From contig NZ_JACCCY010000002.1 in assembly GCF_013409575.1 (NCBI RefSeq), positions 310,001-374,000 of the forward strand: a stretch of 64,000 nt of DNA. The letters are read 5' to 3'. The stretch comes from Macellibacteroides fermentans (lineage in GTDB: Bacteria > Bacteroidota > Bacteroidia > Bacteroidales > Tannerellaceae). Shown piece by piece: positions 29,140-38,606 of this stretch; the stretch's first letter is position 1; every line of letters begins with the position of its first letter. Position numbers and translations under genes: made by a program. The notes beneath the pieces are model-generated. The model was not told the origin of the DNA. It did not search any database and saw only the letters and a list, made by a program, of their open reading frames with translations.

Positions 29140-29967
29140 ATGAAAACAAAAATATATCTGCTTGCACTTCTTGCATTCCCTTGTGCCTGTATTGCTGAGA
29201 ATAATGACAGCGACCGGGCTAAGAACGATTTGAACGGTAAAATTAAGTCAGTTAAAGAATCCTATTACAGAGCCGCAAATACAAAAGGAGATTTTAAATT
29301 GCGAAGTATTAATGAAAGCACATTTAATAAAGAGGGCAACAAAACAGCTTATATTCAGTACACATCTGAGGGTGATATTATTTCAAAACAGCTTTACACC
29401 TATGATGACAAAAACAACCTGATTGAAGATAATTCGTACGGTTCCTACGGAGAGCTCTCTACGAAAACGACGTATACATATGACAGCAAAGGAAACCGAG
29501 TAGAAGAAATTCTATTTGAAGATGGGTTTCCTCCTTTAAAGGAACTCTATAAATATGACGACAGCGTCAATATGATTGAAAAGAAACAATACAATCCTGA
29601 GGGTATCTGTTGGAATAAGATAGTCTATTCATATGATGAAACGGGAAAAATGGTTGAAGAGAACCGTTTAGGTCCTGATGACGCGCACATAGAGAAAAAA
29701 CTGTATAAGTATGATGACAATGGTAATGTGATTGAGGTACAATCACTTTCTTCCCTGAATAGCAGCCATAATTACAAAACGCTCTCCATGTATGATAATA
29801 AAAACAACTTAATTGAATATAGCTACCTGCAAGATGGCAGCTCCGCACCCTTCAAAACAACATACAGCTACGAATTTGACGAACCAGGAAACTGGATTAT
29901 GTCAACTGAATTTAAAGATGGTATTCCCCAAAATAAAACGGAAAGAGAAATTGAATATTTCGATTGA
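29140..29967 (+). CDS. Secreted protein with YD/RHS-like repeats
   Basis: 275-aa protein with an N-terminal signal (LALLAFPCAC; possibly lipidated). Residues 75-265 are built from repeats such as YTYDDKNNLIEDNSYG, YTYDSKGNRVEE and YKYDDNGNVIEVQ, spaced about 25-35 residues. These resemble YD repeats of RHS proteins, which form beta-rich shells. Here they are too few for a shell and there is no toxin tail. Start chosen at MKTKIY because it opens the signal peptide. Confidence 0.75.
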   Translation: MKTKIYLLALLAFPCACIAENNDSDRAKNDLNGKIKSVKESYYRAANTKGDFKLRSINESTFNKEGNKTAYIQYTSEGDIISKQLYTYDDKNNLIEDNSYGSYGELSTKTTYTYDSKGNRVEEILFEDGFPPLKELYKYDDSVNMIEKKQYNPEGICWNKIVYSYDETGKMVEENRLGPDDAHIEKKLYKYDDNGNVIEVQSLSSLNSSHNYKTLSMYDNKNNLIEYSYLQDGSSAPFKTTYSYEFDEPGNWIMSTEFKDGIPQNKTEREIEYFD

Positions 29968-30026
29968 GAATAATCTTGCCTTAAACCTTGAATGACAACG
30001 GTAACAGGGATTAAAAAACGAGAAAC

Positions 30027-30749
30027 ATGAAAACCAAATATTATCTACTTGTTGTGCTCACATTGCTTTTTGCCTGTACAGGTGAAAGTCAAAAGAGCGC
30101 CAATGCCGAAACTTCTGATTCTATGAGGCAGGAAAATAAAGATGCAACAGAAGACTACGATGCATCGAAAGTAAACATTAAAGACATCTTCCTGCTGTTG
30201 CCCGATGATGCATTTCCAATAGAAGGAATCAGCCTGGCCAATCGAAAGCTGTTGCTCAACCACATTGGCGACGAAAAAGGGTATGACATTTCGCCCACGC
30301 CCATTGAAATTTGCGATGTAAAAAATGGATATCTCAATCTTACCGGAATGCAGTTTGGATGGGAAATGTGTTATTGGAATTTGAAAGATGGCCGTAAGCT
30401 GGTAGCTGTAAATAGCGGTTCGGAAACAGGGAGTGACATAAGGATATTTTTCTACCAAAACGACAAATTGACCGAAGACTACAATTATCAACTTGGTGGA
30501 AAGCAAAACTATACGTTATCTGATTTTGTGGATGTTTCGCAACTGTCGTCCGAAACCCGAAAGTATGCTGAACAACAATTTGCCAAAGGGGATTATCATC
30601 TCTACTACGAATTGCCCCGGAAAGGAACCTCTATAAAAATAGGTATGGATGTCAATGAAATGACGGAGAACCCTGAGGACTACGATGTTTTTTACGAAGC
30701 AAACAAAGATGTTATCCTGAAATGGGAAAACGAAAAATGGGTAAGATAA
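30027..30749 (+). CDS. Lipoprotein of unknown function
   Basis: 240-aa protein with lipobox FAC(T), followed by an acidic, low-complexity linker (SDSMRQENKDATEDYD). The leader TLLFACTGESQKSANAE is like those of the two genes that follow, so exports are alike although the mature domains differ. Function unknown. Confidence 0.7.
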   Translation: MKTKYYLLVVLTLLFACTGESQKSANAETSDSMRQENKDATEDYDASKVNIKDIFLLLPDDAFPIEGISLANRKLLLNHIGDEKGYDISPTPIEICDVKNGYLNLTGMQFGWEMCYWNLKDGRKLVAVNSGSETGSDIRIFFYQNDKLTEDYNYQLGGKQNYTLSDFVDVSQLSSETRKYAEQQFAKGDYHLYYELPRKGTSIKIGMDVNEMTENPEDYDVFYEANKDVILKWENEKWVR

Positions 30750-30768
30750 TCGTTTGACTTGAAATTTT

Positions 30769-31749
30769 ATGGATATGAACCGAACAATCTGTTTTTTCTT
30801 AATCCTTTTACTGTTTGCAGCATGCACAGATGGTAATAAAAGCCGAAATGCCGAACAGCAAGCAGCGGACACGGCCTTAGGCAAGGCTTACAGGCAATCT
30901 ACCCTGGCTTATCTTATAGATGGAGAACTCTATTTTCACAGCTTTGACGAAAACACAAAAGTAAAATTTGCAGAAGAGCCCGAACCCATCTTAAATTTCG
31001 TGTTCGATAAGGAAGGTGAAACATTGTATTACAGCGTAGAGCGCGAAAACATGCTATGGCTTAAATCCGCAGACATCAGTAAATCGGAAATTACACCTGA
31101 ATGGGTAATCAGCTGGCAACTGATAAAGGACAATGCATTCTCTCACACAGGGATGAGCCCTCTTTTTTACCATGAAGGAAAAGTTATTGTAATGCACAGG
31201 TATCATGATGATTCCCCGTATTTTGACAAGATGTGTTTTTACTATATCGACGAAAAAAACATAGCTCAATTAGCCTTAGATATTGATTTTATACGAAGCA
31301 CCTGTAGTATGCTCCCAAGTGAAGAAATTGATAACTATTTTGAAGTAGCCGAAGAGCAGCTCTACTATGTACATAATAATGCAAAAGTGTGTTTAACTGA
31401 CAAAATAGATTTTAAGGCAATAGAAGAAGAAAATGGAGATGATTCTTATATATCTGATACACGACATTATAGTTACTATATATTTTCACCTGATAGGTCA
31501 AAAGTTGCCTTTGTGGCTGAAATGTTGGAAAACGATTGGGTACACGGTCCCTACTGTATAGCCAATGTAGATGGTAGTAAGCAGATGGCATTAAAAGAAT
31601 CAAATTTAATGGTGGATTCAAAACCAACATGGCTCAACAATAATGAGATGGTTTTCAGAAGCTTTTTGGGCGACCTCTATGTTGCAAACAACAATAAAAA
31701 CAGCATCGAAAAGATAGCTGAAGGTGTAACGGATTTTAAATCGAGATAA
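30769..31749 (+). CDS. Propeller-like lipoprotein, paralogue 1
   Basis: 326-aa lipoprotein (AAC). It shares LAYLIDGELYFHSFDENTKV, YYSVERENMLWLKSADIS and the late segments FSPDRSKVAF and DGSKQM with the next gene. FSPDxSK / ANxDGSxQM are like blades of PD40/TolB-type beta-propellers. It starts 19 bases after the previous stop. Function unknown. Confidence 0.75.
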   Translation: MDMNRTICFFLILLLFAACTDGNKSRNAEQQAADTALGKAYRQSTLAYLIDGELYFHSFDENTKVKFAEEPEPILNFVFDKEGETLYYSVERENMLWLKSADISKSEITPEWVISWQLIKDNAFSHTGMSPLFYHEGKVIVMHRYHDDSPYFDKMCFYYIDEKNIAQLALDIDFIRSTCSMLPSEEIDNYFEVAEEQLYYVHNNAKVCLTDKIDFKAIEEENGDDSYISDTRHYSYYIFSPDRSKVAFVAEMLENDWVHGPYCIANVDGSKQMALKESNLMVDSKPTWLNNNEMVFRSFLGDLYVANNNKNSIEKIAEGVTDFKSR

Positions 31750-31772
31750 CTTAAAACAAAAAACGCAATATT

Positions 31773-32777
31773 ATGAAACAAATCATCTGTTTATTAGCAA
31801 TGCTTGTCACTTTTGCAGCCTGTACAGGTGACAATCAAAAAAACGAAAACGCTGAAAATCAAATAGCGGACACAACTTTGGCAGAAGACATTATAGATGA
31901 GCCTGCCGTTATTGCCTACACCCAGTGCCCCCTGGCATATCTGATTAATGGCGAATTGTTTTTTCACAGTTTTGACGACAACCAAAAAGTGAAATTTACA
32001 GAAGAACCCGAAGCCATCTTTAATTTTACCTTCGACCCTGAAGGTAATATCATGTATTACAGCGTGGAACGCGATAGTATGCTGTGGCTTAAATCGGCAG
32101 ACATCAGCGATTTAGAGATTACCCCACAATGGCTGATGAATTGGAATCTAAAAAAGGACGACTGCACCTCAGACACATACCTTGAAACAAGCCCACTCTT
32201 TTTAAACAATGGAAAACTGATTATACGTCACAATTTTAACTGGGATTACTATGATTTTAAAACCATGGCGATTTACTCCATTGTCAATAAGAATATTACC
32301 CAAAAAGAGTATGACTATAGCTTTATTAGGAAGCTTTCAGGAGAGTTATCCTATAATAAAGCTGAACAATACTTTAAAACCATTGACGAGAACCTATACT
32401 ACACACGCAATAACGTAAAAGTATGTTTGACAGACAAACTGAATTTCGAGGTACTGAGGAAGAAAGAGGATGAAGATTATTGGGTTGAAACAGAGTTCAT
32501 CTCATTTACGCTTTCACCGGATGAGACAAAAATTCTTTACGGTACAATCATTGAGATGGGCGATTTAGGACACGGTCCTTATTGTATAGCCAACAAAGAT
32601 GGTAGTAATCAGATGATACTAGAACAAACGGATATCGGGAGCAATAAAAATCCTGTATGGCTCAAAAACAACAGTATAATATTCACAGATTATGAAAAAA
32701 ATCTGTTTGTTGCAAACAACGATGAGCTTTCCATCCAAAAAATTGCAGAAAATGTTTCGCTTTATGGAGCGAGGTAA
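31773..32777 (+). CDS. Propeller-like lipoprotein, paralogue 2
   Basis: 334-aa lipoprotein (FAAC). It aligns along its whole length with the preceding gene (AYLINGELFFHSFDDNQKV; YYSVERDSMLWLKSADIS). Its 3' half is almost identical in DNA to the truncated third paralogue at 34309-34945, a repeat that runs 75 bases past the stop codon. Likely co-transcribed with its neighbour (23-base gap). Confidence 0.75.
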   Translation: MKQIICLLAMLVTFAACTGDNQKNENAENQIADTTLAEDIIDEPAVIAYTQCPLAYLINGELFFHSFDDNQKVKFTEEPEAIFNFTFDPEGNIMYYSVERDSMLWLKSADISDLEITPQWLMNWNLKKDDCTSDTYLETSPLFLNNGKLIIRHNFNWDYYDFKTMAIYSIVNKNITQKEYDYSFIRKLSGELSYNKAEQYFKTIDENLYYTRNNVKVCLTDKLNFEVLRKKEDEDYWVETEFISFTLSPDETKILYGTIIEMGDLGHGPYCIANKDGSNQMILEQTDIGSNKNPVWLKNNSIIFTDYEKNLFVANNDELSIQKIAENVSLYGAR

Positions 32778-32852
32778 TAAAAGAGCAATGGCAGGTGGAG
32801 AACTTCTCCGCAGTCAGCCTCAACTTTCGGCCTCAATCTATTTATTATCATT
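32472..32852 (+). repeat. 381-bp repeat, copy 1 (propeller lipoprotein 3' end)
   Basis: Near identical to 34640-35020 at a constant offset of 2168. It covers the last 102 codons of paralogue 2 and 75 non-coding bases. Sequence upstream of it is clearly more diverged between the paralogues, which suggests gene conversion or a recent duplication of this part alone. Confidence 0.85.
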
Positions 32853-32873
32853 ATTAACATAACCAAAACAATT

Positions 32874-33107
32874 ATGACAGCAACAGCAAAAAAATCATTC
32901 CTTTTCCGGATTTACGGAACATATGCACTCAAAGATGACCTTGGTACAATCCTTACAGGACACATTGAACACGGCAAAGTGTGTTTAAATGACCAGGTGG
33001 TGTATGCCGACAAAAGCCAGACCCCCGTTTTTGAATGCACAATTGCCGATATTTAAAGATTGCCCATGACAAGGCTCACCGAAGCCTCTGCTGAAGAAAT
33101 GGGATAA
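32874..33107 (+). pseudogene. Mini EF-Tu domain-II-like barrel protein, probably nonsense-interrupted
   Basis: A 60-aa frame (stop TAA at 33054-33056) reading YALKDDLGTILTGHIEHGKV and LNDQVVYADKSQTPVFECTI, very like the second beta-barrel domain of translation GTPases (GRGTVxTGRIExG). There is no GTPase domain. After the TAA the same frame continues RLPMTRLTEASAEEMG to a second stop at 33105, which looks like the missing last strands. So the gene probably has one nonsense mutation. It could also be a complete 60-aa protein. Confidence 0.55.
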
Positions 33108-33243
33108 AGGAGTATATCCATGCAAATTTTCGTACATTTAAGTCATGAGTTTGAAACAGGCGGCTTTATTATGAAAATTAAATGAAAGTCCTTGCCCCAC
33201 AAAGTCCTTAATTCAAGCCTCCAACTATTAAAATTTAACAACC

Positions 33244-34308
33244 ATGAGCAAACTAACGTATTTTATCATTTCCCTTGTCCTACTTACAGCGTGCAACGGC
33301 AACCCCGGGAAAACAGATACGCAGCCGGACAGCGTAAACTACAAAACTTACCACAACGATCGATACGACTACACCGTTGAATATCCCGATTTCCTTATTC
33401 CGCAAGGCGAAGCGGATAGCGGAGACGGTCAAAAATTCATTTCGGAAGATCAAAAAATCCAACTGATCGTTTATTATGAGTTCAAAGATGATCCCACTAA
33501 AGATGGTGAACCTCCTTCGGTTGAAAAGGCATACGCAGAGGATTTAGCTTTCATAACAGGAGTTCTCAGTAAAAAGCTCGAAGACAACCACTATATTATC
33601 AAATATAAGGTTGATAATATGTTGCACACTGATTATACTGTGTTTAATGATAGATATTTCACCATTCGCTTCGAATATCCCGAAGAAGAGAATGACAGGA
33701 TGGAAGGCGTTATTGAACATATAATCAATTCTTTTAAATTGGAAGTGCTTGATTATAATGCAAATGCGCAAAATGGCAATGCTTCTTCCGGAGAACCAGA
33801 AGATCTGTTTCCCGCTTTTATCGAGGGCTTCCTGAACGATTGCTATTGGGGGAAAAACTTTAGCAGCCTGCTCAAGAACAATGACAAAACACTGGCTACA
33901 TACATTGATTCGAAAATGGATGTAAGACGATACCACGCTCCAGGTACTGTCACAAAATTGGCGACCAGAGCTGAAAATTTTGGCTTTACTGAATATGACG
34001 ACTATGATCTAAAGCCGATGCATGATGGAGAAATAATACTTGAATATATAAACGATGGCGGGTCTCCTGAAGACCTCATTTATACAAACAGCAATGTTGT
34101 CTATTATGTTGCGATAGAAAAGGTTCCTGAGCTGCTTGTTAATATGGAAACCTTTGAAACAAAACCGGTAAAAACAGCCTACCCAAATGCAAAACTCATG
34201 GCAGTCTATTTACCCGATAGATATCTTAATCCCCGCGGATTTTATTTCATCAACACACCCAATGGCTGGAAACTTGCTTTTGTGGATGATTCGTTTGGTG
34301 GGGCGTAA
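33244..34308 (+). CDS. Lipoprotein of unknown function
   Basis: 354-aa lipoprotein (LLTAC, Cys about 17). The N-terminal half (DYTVEYPDFLIPQGEADSG, YYEFKDDPTKDG) resembles PsbP-like or stress-export folds. The C-terminal half reads AYPNAKLMAVYLPDRYLNPR and GWKLAFVDDSFGG. It seems intact; the copy of a truncated propeller gene begins immediately after its stop. Confidence 0.72.
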   Translation: MSKLTYFIISLVLLTACNGNPGKTDTQPDSVNYKTYHNDRYDYTVEYPDFLIPQGEADSGDGQKFISEDQKIQLIVYYEFKDDPTKDGEPPSVEKAYAEDLAFITGVLSKKLEDNHYIIKYKVDNMLHTDYTVFNDRYFTIRFEYPEEENDRMEGVIEHIINSFKLEVLDYNANAQNGNASSGEPEDLFPAFIEGFLNDCYWGKNFSSLLKNNDKTLATYIDSKMDVRRYHAPGTVTKLATRAENFGFTEYDDYDLKPMHDGEIILEYINDGGSPEDLIYTNSNVVYYVAIEKVPELLVNMETFETKPVKTAYPNAKLMAVYLPDRYLNPRGFYFINTPNGWKLAFVDDSFGGA

Positions 34309-34945
34309 ACTGAAAAAAGACGATTGCATAACCGACACCTATGGCGAAATAAGCCCGCTTCTTTACCATAAAGGAGAACTGCTTATGGAGCACGGCTTTG
34401 TTTGGGACTACTACGATTTTAGGAAATTTGACATATACTCCATTGCCGGAAAAGAAAAAAAATCTCTGGACAAGGAATCTGACGGACGGGTTTTAGGAAA
34501 ATTCATGACGGAACTTCCTCGTAATAAAGCAGATCAGTACTTCAAAACAACAAAACAACAACTCTATTATACGCGCAACAATGTAAAAGTGTGTTTGTCT
34601 GACAAACTGGATTTTAATGTGCTAAGAAATAAAGAGAGTGAAGATTATTGGGTTGAAACAGAGTTCATCTCATTTACGCTTTCACCGGATGAGACAAAAA
34701 TTCTTTACGGTACAATCATTGAGATGGGCGATTTAGGACACGGTCCTTATTGTGTAGCCAACAAAGATGGTAGTAATCAGATGATACTAGAACAAACGGA
34801 TATTGGTAGTAATAAAAATCCTGTATGGCTCAAAAACAACAGTATAATATTCACAGATTATGAAAAAAATCTGTTTGTTGCAAACAACGATGAGCTTTCC
34901 ATCCAAAAAATTGCAGAAAATGTTTCGCTTTATGGAGCGAGGTAA
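34309..34945 (+). pseudogene. Propeller-like lipoprotein, paralogue 3 (5' end missing)
   Basis: The frame begins abruptly at KKDDCITDTYGEISPLLYHK and continues to the shared C-terminus NNDELSIQKIAENVSLYGAR. The first 125 or so residues, including the signal and the conserved GELFFHSFD region, are absent. The open frame extends upstream into the preceding lipoprotein gene but in another reading frame of it. A deletion likely joined two genes. Confidence 0.8.
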
Positions 34946-35020
34946 TAAAAGAGCAATGGCAGGTGGAGAACTTCTCCGCAGTCAGCCTCAACTTTCGGCC
35001 TCAATCTATATATTATCATT
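34640..35020 (+). repeat. 381-bp repeat, copy 2
   Basis: Second copy of 32472-32852. It ends at ATTATCATT, after which the two flanks differ completely. Confidence 0.85.
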
Positions 35021-35121
35021 GCAAAGGTAGTAAGACTATCTGCGGAAAGGGCTACCGAAGGTTTAGTTCAACAGCGGTTTGGCAAACGTTGTGCGTCATC
35101 CAATAAAAAAACCTTGCTAAA

Positions 35122-35355
35122 ATGAAACACTGGACATGCTTACCTATTTTCACAATCATTGCCTGCACTAATCAGCAGCAGAAAGCTAATCGCCCTGATA
35201 CTTTGGTTTCAGACCCAATAACAACTGAGACAGACAATTAATATGAACAAGAGATTTTAAATCTACATCCATCCTCTGTTCATCTTCTTGACTTTTCCGA
35301 TAGAGCAAAAGCGGAATGGACTCGAAGAGATAATTTATTAAATCAATTGAATTAG
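35122..35355 (+). pseudogene. Short lipoprotein with one in-frame TAA
   Basis: Frame MKHWTCLPIFTIIACTNQQQ gives a lipoprotein leader (IIAC) and stops at TAA (35239-35241) after 39 codons. The same frame continues 37 more codons, YEQEILNLHPSSVHLLDFSD and on to TAG at 35353. The part between 34946 and 35121 holds only the tail of the 381-bp repeat and unassigned sequence. Confidence 0.5.
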
Positions 35356-35410
35356 GCGCATTGCCAATACGCTTAAAAGCCTTATCTTAGCGGTATTAAA
35401 TATTTTGATA

Positions 35411-35885
35411 TGGAAAAAAAAGTTTGATAGCTTAACAATTTTTGAATTCCAAACAAGATTCCCAGACGATAGGGCATGCCTGGCTTACTTATCCGAACAA
35501 AAATAGGGAGATGGCTACAGGTGCCCTAAATGTGGAAACAACAGGTTTTGCGCTGGCGAAAAGGAATTCAATCGTCAATGTACTAAATGTCGCTACATTT
35601 CATCACCTACTAGTGGCACCTTGTTTCATAAGGTTAAGTTTCCCTTGTTAAAGGCCTTCTATTTAGCATATTACGTTAGCACGAGCAAAAAAGGCATATC
35701 AAGTACCGAGTTGAGCCGAAAATTAGGACTAAGGCAAAAAACTTGCTGGTTATTCAAACAGAAAGTAATGAACGGCATGAAGAGTAGTGGTCAGTTCAAA
35801 ATTTCCGGTATGGCAGAGGTAGATGAAACGGTAGTGGGTGGCCAGGAAGAAGGTGTCCGAGGCAGAAAGAACAAAAAAGAAAAAG
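35411..35885 (+). pseudogene. IS1595-family transposase, 5' fragment
   Basis: N-terminal zinc-ribbon part of an ISXO2-like transposase. The frame reads FPDDRACLAYLSEQK, then TAG at 35504-35506 where Trp is expected, then GDGYRCPKCGNNRF and CTKCRYISSPTSGTLF. VDETVVGGQEEGVRGRKNKK ends the recognisable part. The start region has an A8 run that puts the ATG at 35411 out of frame by one. It fuses to IS1634 sequence at about 35885. Confidence 0.75.
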
Positions 35886-36616
35886 CTGGCTCGATTTGGC
35901 AGGAGCAAAGAAAAACGGAGCGATTGCAAATTAGTGGTATTAGCTTTAGTAATCAATGCACAGGGCTTTCTAAAATACTCGAACATCTTCGAGGGAAACA
36001 AAAGCGACTCCAAATCACTGCCCGACATGATAAACAAGATACGCATGAAAACAAGTACCGAAAGACGCGCCATAGTGGTACTCGATGCGGGAATTGCCAC
36101 GGAAGAAAATCGCAAACTGATAAAAGGAATCGGATTCGACTTCGTCTGCGTAAGTCCCACCAAAATAAAGGATTATCGGATACAGCCGAGAAAACCAGTT
36201 TGCCAGATTACTACTACTACAAACAAACAAACAAACAGAAAGTGAGTCTTCAAAGAATATTGTCTGACAAGCATACAGATTATATTGTGAAGGCTCGGAG
36301 TGAAGGCAAGATGCTGAAAGAGCAATCGATGAAAAATCAGTTTGAAGCAAGATTTTTACACGAAATAGAAAACACCTTTCGCTGTCTGAAAACAGACCTC
36401 GACTTACGTCCGATCTATCATAAGAATGATGATTCAACGATGGCGCACCTTCATTTGGGTTTGCTAGCCTACTGGGTTGTAAACACAATCCGATATCAAC
36501 TGAAGGCAAAAGGAATCAACAGCGGATGGCAAGAGATACAAAGAAAAACCAACACCCAGAAGATTATAACAACAACCGGGCAAAACTCTTTTGAACAAAC
36601 CATTCAAATAAGGTGA
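35886..36616 (+). pseudogene. IS1634-family transposase remnant
   Basis: Two frames together give the central and C-terminal parts of an IS1634 transposase: ARFGRSKEKRSDCKLVVLAL, IVVLDAGIATEENRKLI (catalytic Asp), then after a frameshift near 36210 HEIENTFRCLKTDLDLRPIY and LHLGLLAYWVVNTIRYQLK. The beginning is missing and a short AC-rich tract (ACAAACAAACAAACAAAC) marks the frameshift. Non-functional. Confidence 0.75.
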
Positions 36617-37014
36617 GGATAGTTAAACCATAGAGGAATAGTTGCCCTTGTGTAGTTTTTTTATCCTTCTTACACGATATCCTAAATCCATGAAAATCTC
36701 ACAAAACTTATCTCTACCCATTGTTTGGGGCTTCAAGGTTTCGTACAACTTCTCAACTCCACAACCCGGATGCCCACCCCTGATAATATCTGCCTGAGAT
36801 ATCAACTCTTTTAATTCAGAGTCGAACAACTCTTGTCGCTTTCTGCTTTGATGCACCGATTGCTTACTTATATTCAACATATTATAAAGACTATTTAAAC
36901 TATAATTCAACTTTTCTTTGTTGTCTTGGAACCACCAGAGCGTTGGATGTTTGAGTTTTTTTTTATGTCCATATCATAATGCTCTTTGGCCAAATCAATC
37001 ATCTTTTCTAAATA

Positions 37015-38096
37015 ATGCGAATCAGTAGTTGAAATCACTTGCTGATTCATTTAGTTAAAATGTTGTTATACAGTTTATTATTACATTAAAATATTTCTTA
37101 ATCTCCCTGGAAATCAGTATCTTAGAAGAATAAAACCACTCATTTTTCTAATTATGATTCCCAAGGAGAAAGAACTTAAGCTTATAAAAATATATATGTA
37201 TATCTGCGATATCTATGAGTCTTCACTGAAATTTTGTTGTCAGAGATTCAGTAATAATGCAACTCCTATCTTCACCGACCAGGAACTGCTTACTGTATAC
37301 CTGTTCTGTGGAGCTTATCAACGCTACTTCAGTATCAAAGAGATACATACATTCACTAAAGAATATTTGCTTTCTTGGTTTCCTTGTCTACCTTCTTATC
37401 AGACGTTCAATTATCGATTGAACCTGTTAAGTGAGGCAATTAATGAACTCGTAAAGCATCTCATTACATCCTTTAAACCAGAAGATTGCGACAATATGAC
37501 ATCACTGATCGATTCCATGCCAATTGTTACCTGCAAAGGAAAGAATAAAACAGGAAAAGTGGCTACAGAAATTGCAACAAAAGGCTACTGCTCTACCAAA
37601 AATATGTACTACTTTGGTTTGAAACTCCACACGTTAGCTTTCAGAAGGAAAGGAACTATTCCATTCCCTGAGATGTTGATACTTTCATCTGCGGCAGAGA
37701 ACGATTTGACGGTACTTAAAACAGAAGCAGCAGACAGCCTGACCAATAGAAGTATCTTTGCCGATAAAATCTACTCCGATTTCTCTTTTTGGGGAGAAAA
37801 ACACAGGGAAATAGGTCTGGATATGCTAACTCCCGTAAAAGCTATTAAGGCTGAAGAGCCCGTAATTACTCAAAGAGAGAAAGCCCACAGAGACTTATTT
37901 TCGACGGCTGTTTCTAAAGTCAGACAACCCATAGAGTCTTTCTTCAACTGGTTGAATGAGAAAACAAATATTCAAAGAGCGATGAAGGTCAGATCAACAT
38001 CTGGACTTCTTATACATACGATGGGGAAAATAGCCATCGCATTCATTTATCTAATTGTTTAAAACAAATGAATCAATGTCAAATACTGATTCGCAT
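37015..38096 (+). mobile_element. IS982-family element, copy A
   Basis: 1082 bp with inverted ends ATGCGAATCAGTA at 37015 and the reverse complement ending at 38096. The 5-bp target duplication AAATA is present on both sides (37010-37014 and 38097-38101), and the empty site is visible at 18843-18847. Confidence 0.95.
37154..38062 (+). CDS. IS982-family transposase, copy A
   Basis: 302-aa DDE transposase with TSLIDSMPIVTCKGKNK (first Asp), YYFGLKLHTLAFRRKG, LILSSAAENDLTVL (second Asp) and RQPIESFFNWLNEKTNIQ (Glu). Full length and intact. It is essentially identical to copy B. Confidence 0.92.
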   Translation: MIPKEKELKLIKIYMYICDIYESSLKFCCQRFSNNATPIFTDQELLTVYLFCGAYQRYFSIKEIHTFTKEYLLSWFPCLPSYQTFNYRLNLLSEAINELVKHLITSFKPEDCDNMTSLIDSMPIVTCKGKNKTGKVATEIATKGYCSTKNMYYFGLKLHTLAFRRKGTIPFPEMLILSSAAENDLTVLKTEAADSLTNRSIFADKIYSDFSFWGEKHREIGLDMLTPVKAIKAEEPVITQREKAHRDLFSTAVSKVRQPIESFFNWLNEKTNIQRAMKVRSTSGLLIHTMGKIAIAFIYLIV

Positions 38097-38606
38097 AAAT
38101 AGTCAATATTCATTTCTTTTGACCTACAGCTTGTTCCAACTCTTTTATACGAGCTTCCATTTGTCTGATCTTTTCAGCGTTACTATCTTTCATCTCTACT
38201 ACTTGGGCACCTTTTTTGTTATACTTAGAATACTTATAAATCCACCTATAAATAAGTGAGGTCGAAATATCGTAAATTCTCTCCATTTCTGGAACAGAAT
38301 ATTAACCGGATTCATAATCACGAACAATTTTCAACTTGAAATCTTCCGAAAATCTTCGATGATGTCGCACGCGTTTACCTGTTTTCAACATAATGATCTT
38401 TGTTTGAAAACGGTCAACCTATATCAGCCAATTAGCACATACAAAACACACATAATCAATATGATACCACAAACAAATGCACTAATTGTGCTAATTATTT
38501 AAACGTTAATGCGTGCTTTATGCTATTATTTGCGTGATAAGTGCAGATAATAATTATTGATATATCTCAAATTTGCAATAAAGAAATTTGAAAAATAAAA
38601 TCAATA

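Larger units (their letters stand above)
36607..38435 (-). pseudogene. IS3-family remnant, copy 2, interrupted by IS982
   Basis: orfB fragment (36910 to 36623) and orfA (38391 to 38110, with the same TAA after DYESG as copy 1) are separated by an IS982 element at 37015-38096. The shared nonsense codon shows it was present before the block was duplicated. Confidence 0.8.

Noticed and set aside
33120-33185. 21-codon frame after an AAGGAG-like site
   Set aside because: Too short, with no signal peptide or homology, and Bacteroidales rarely depend on strong Shine-Dalgarno sites.
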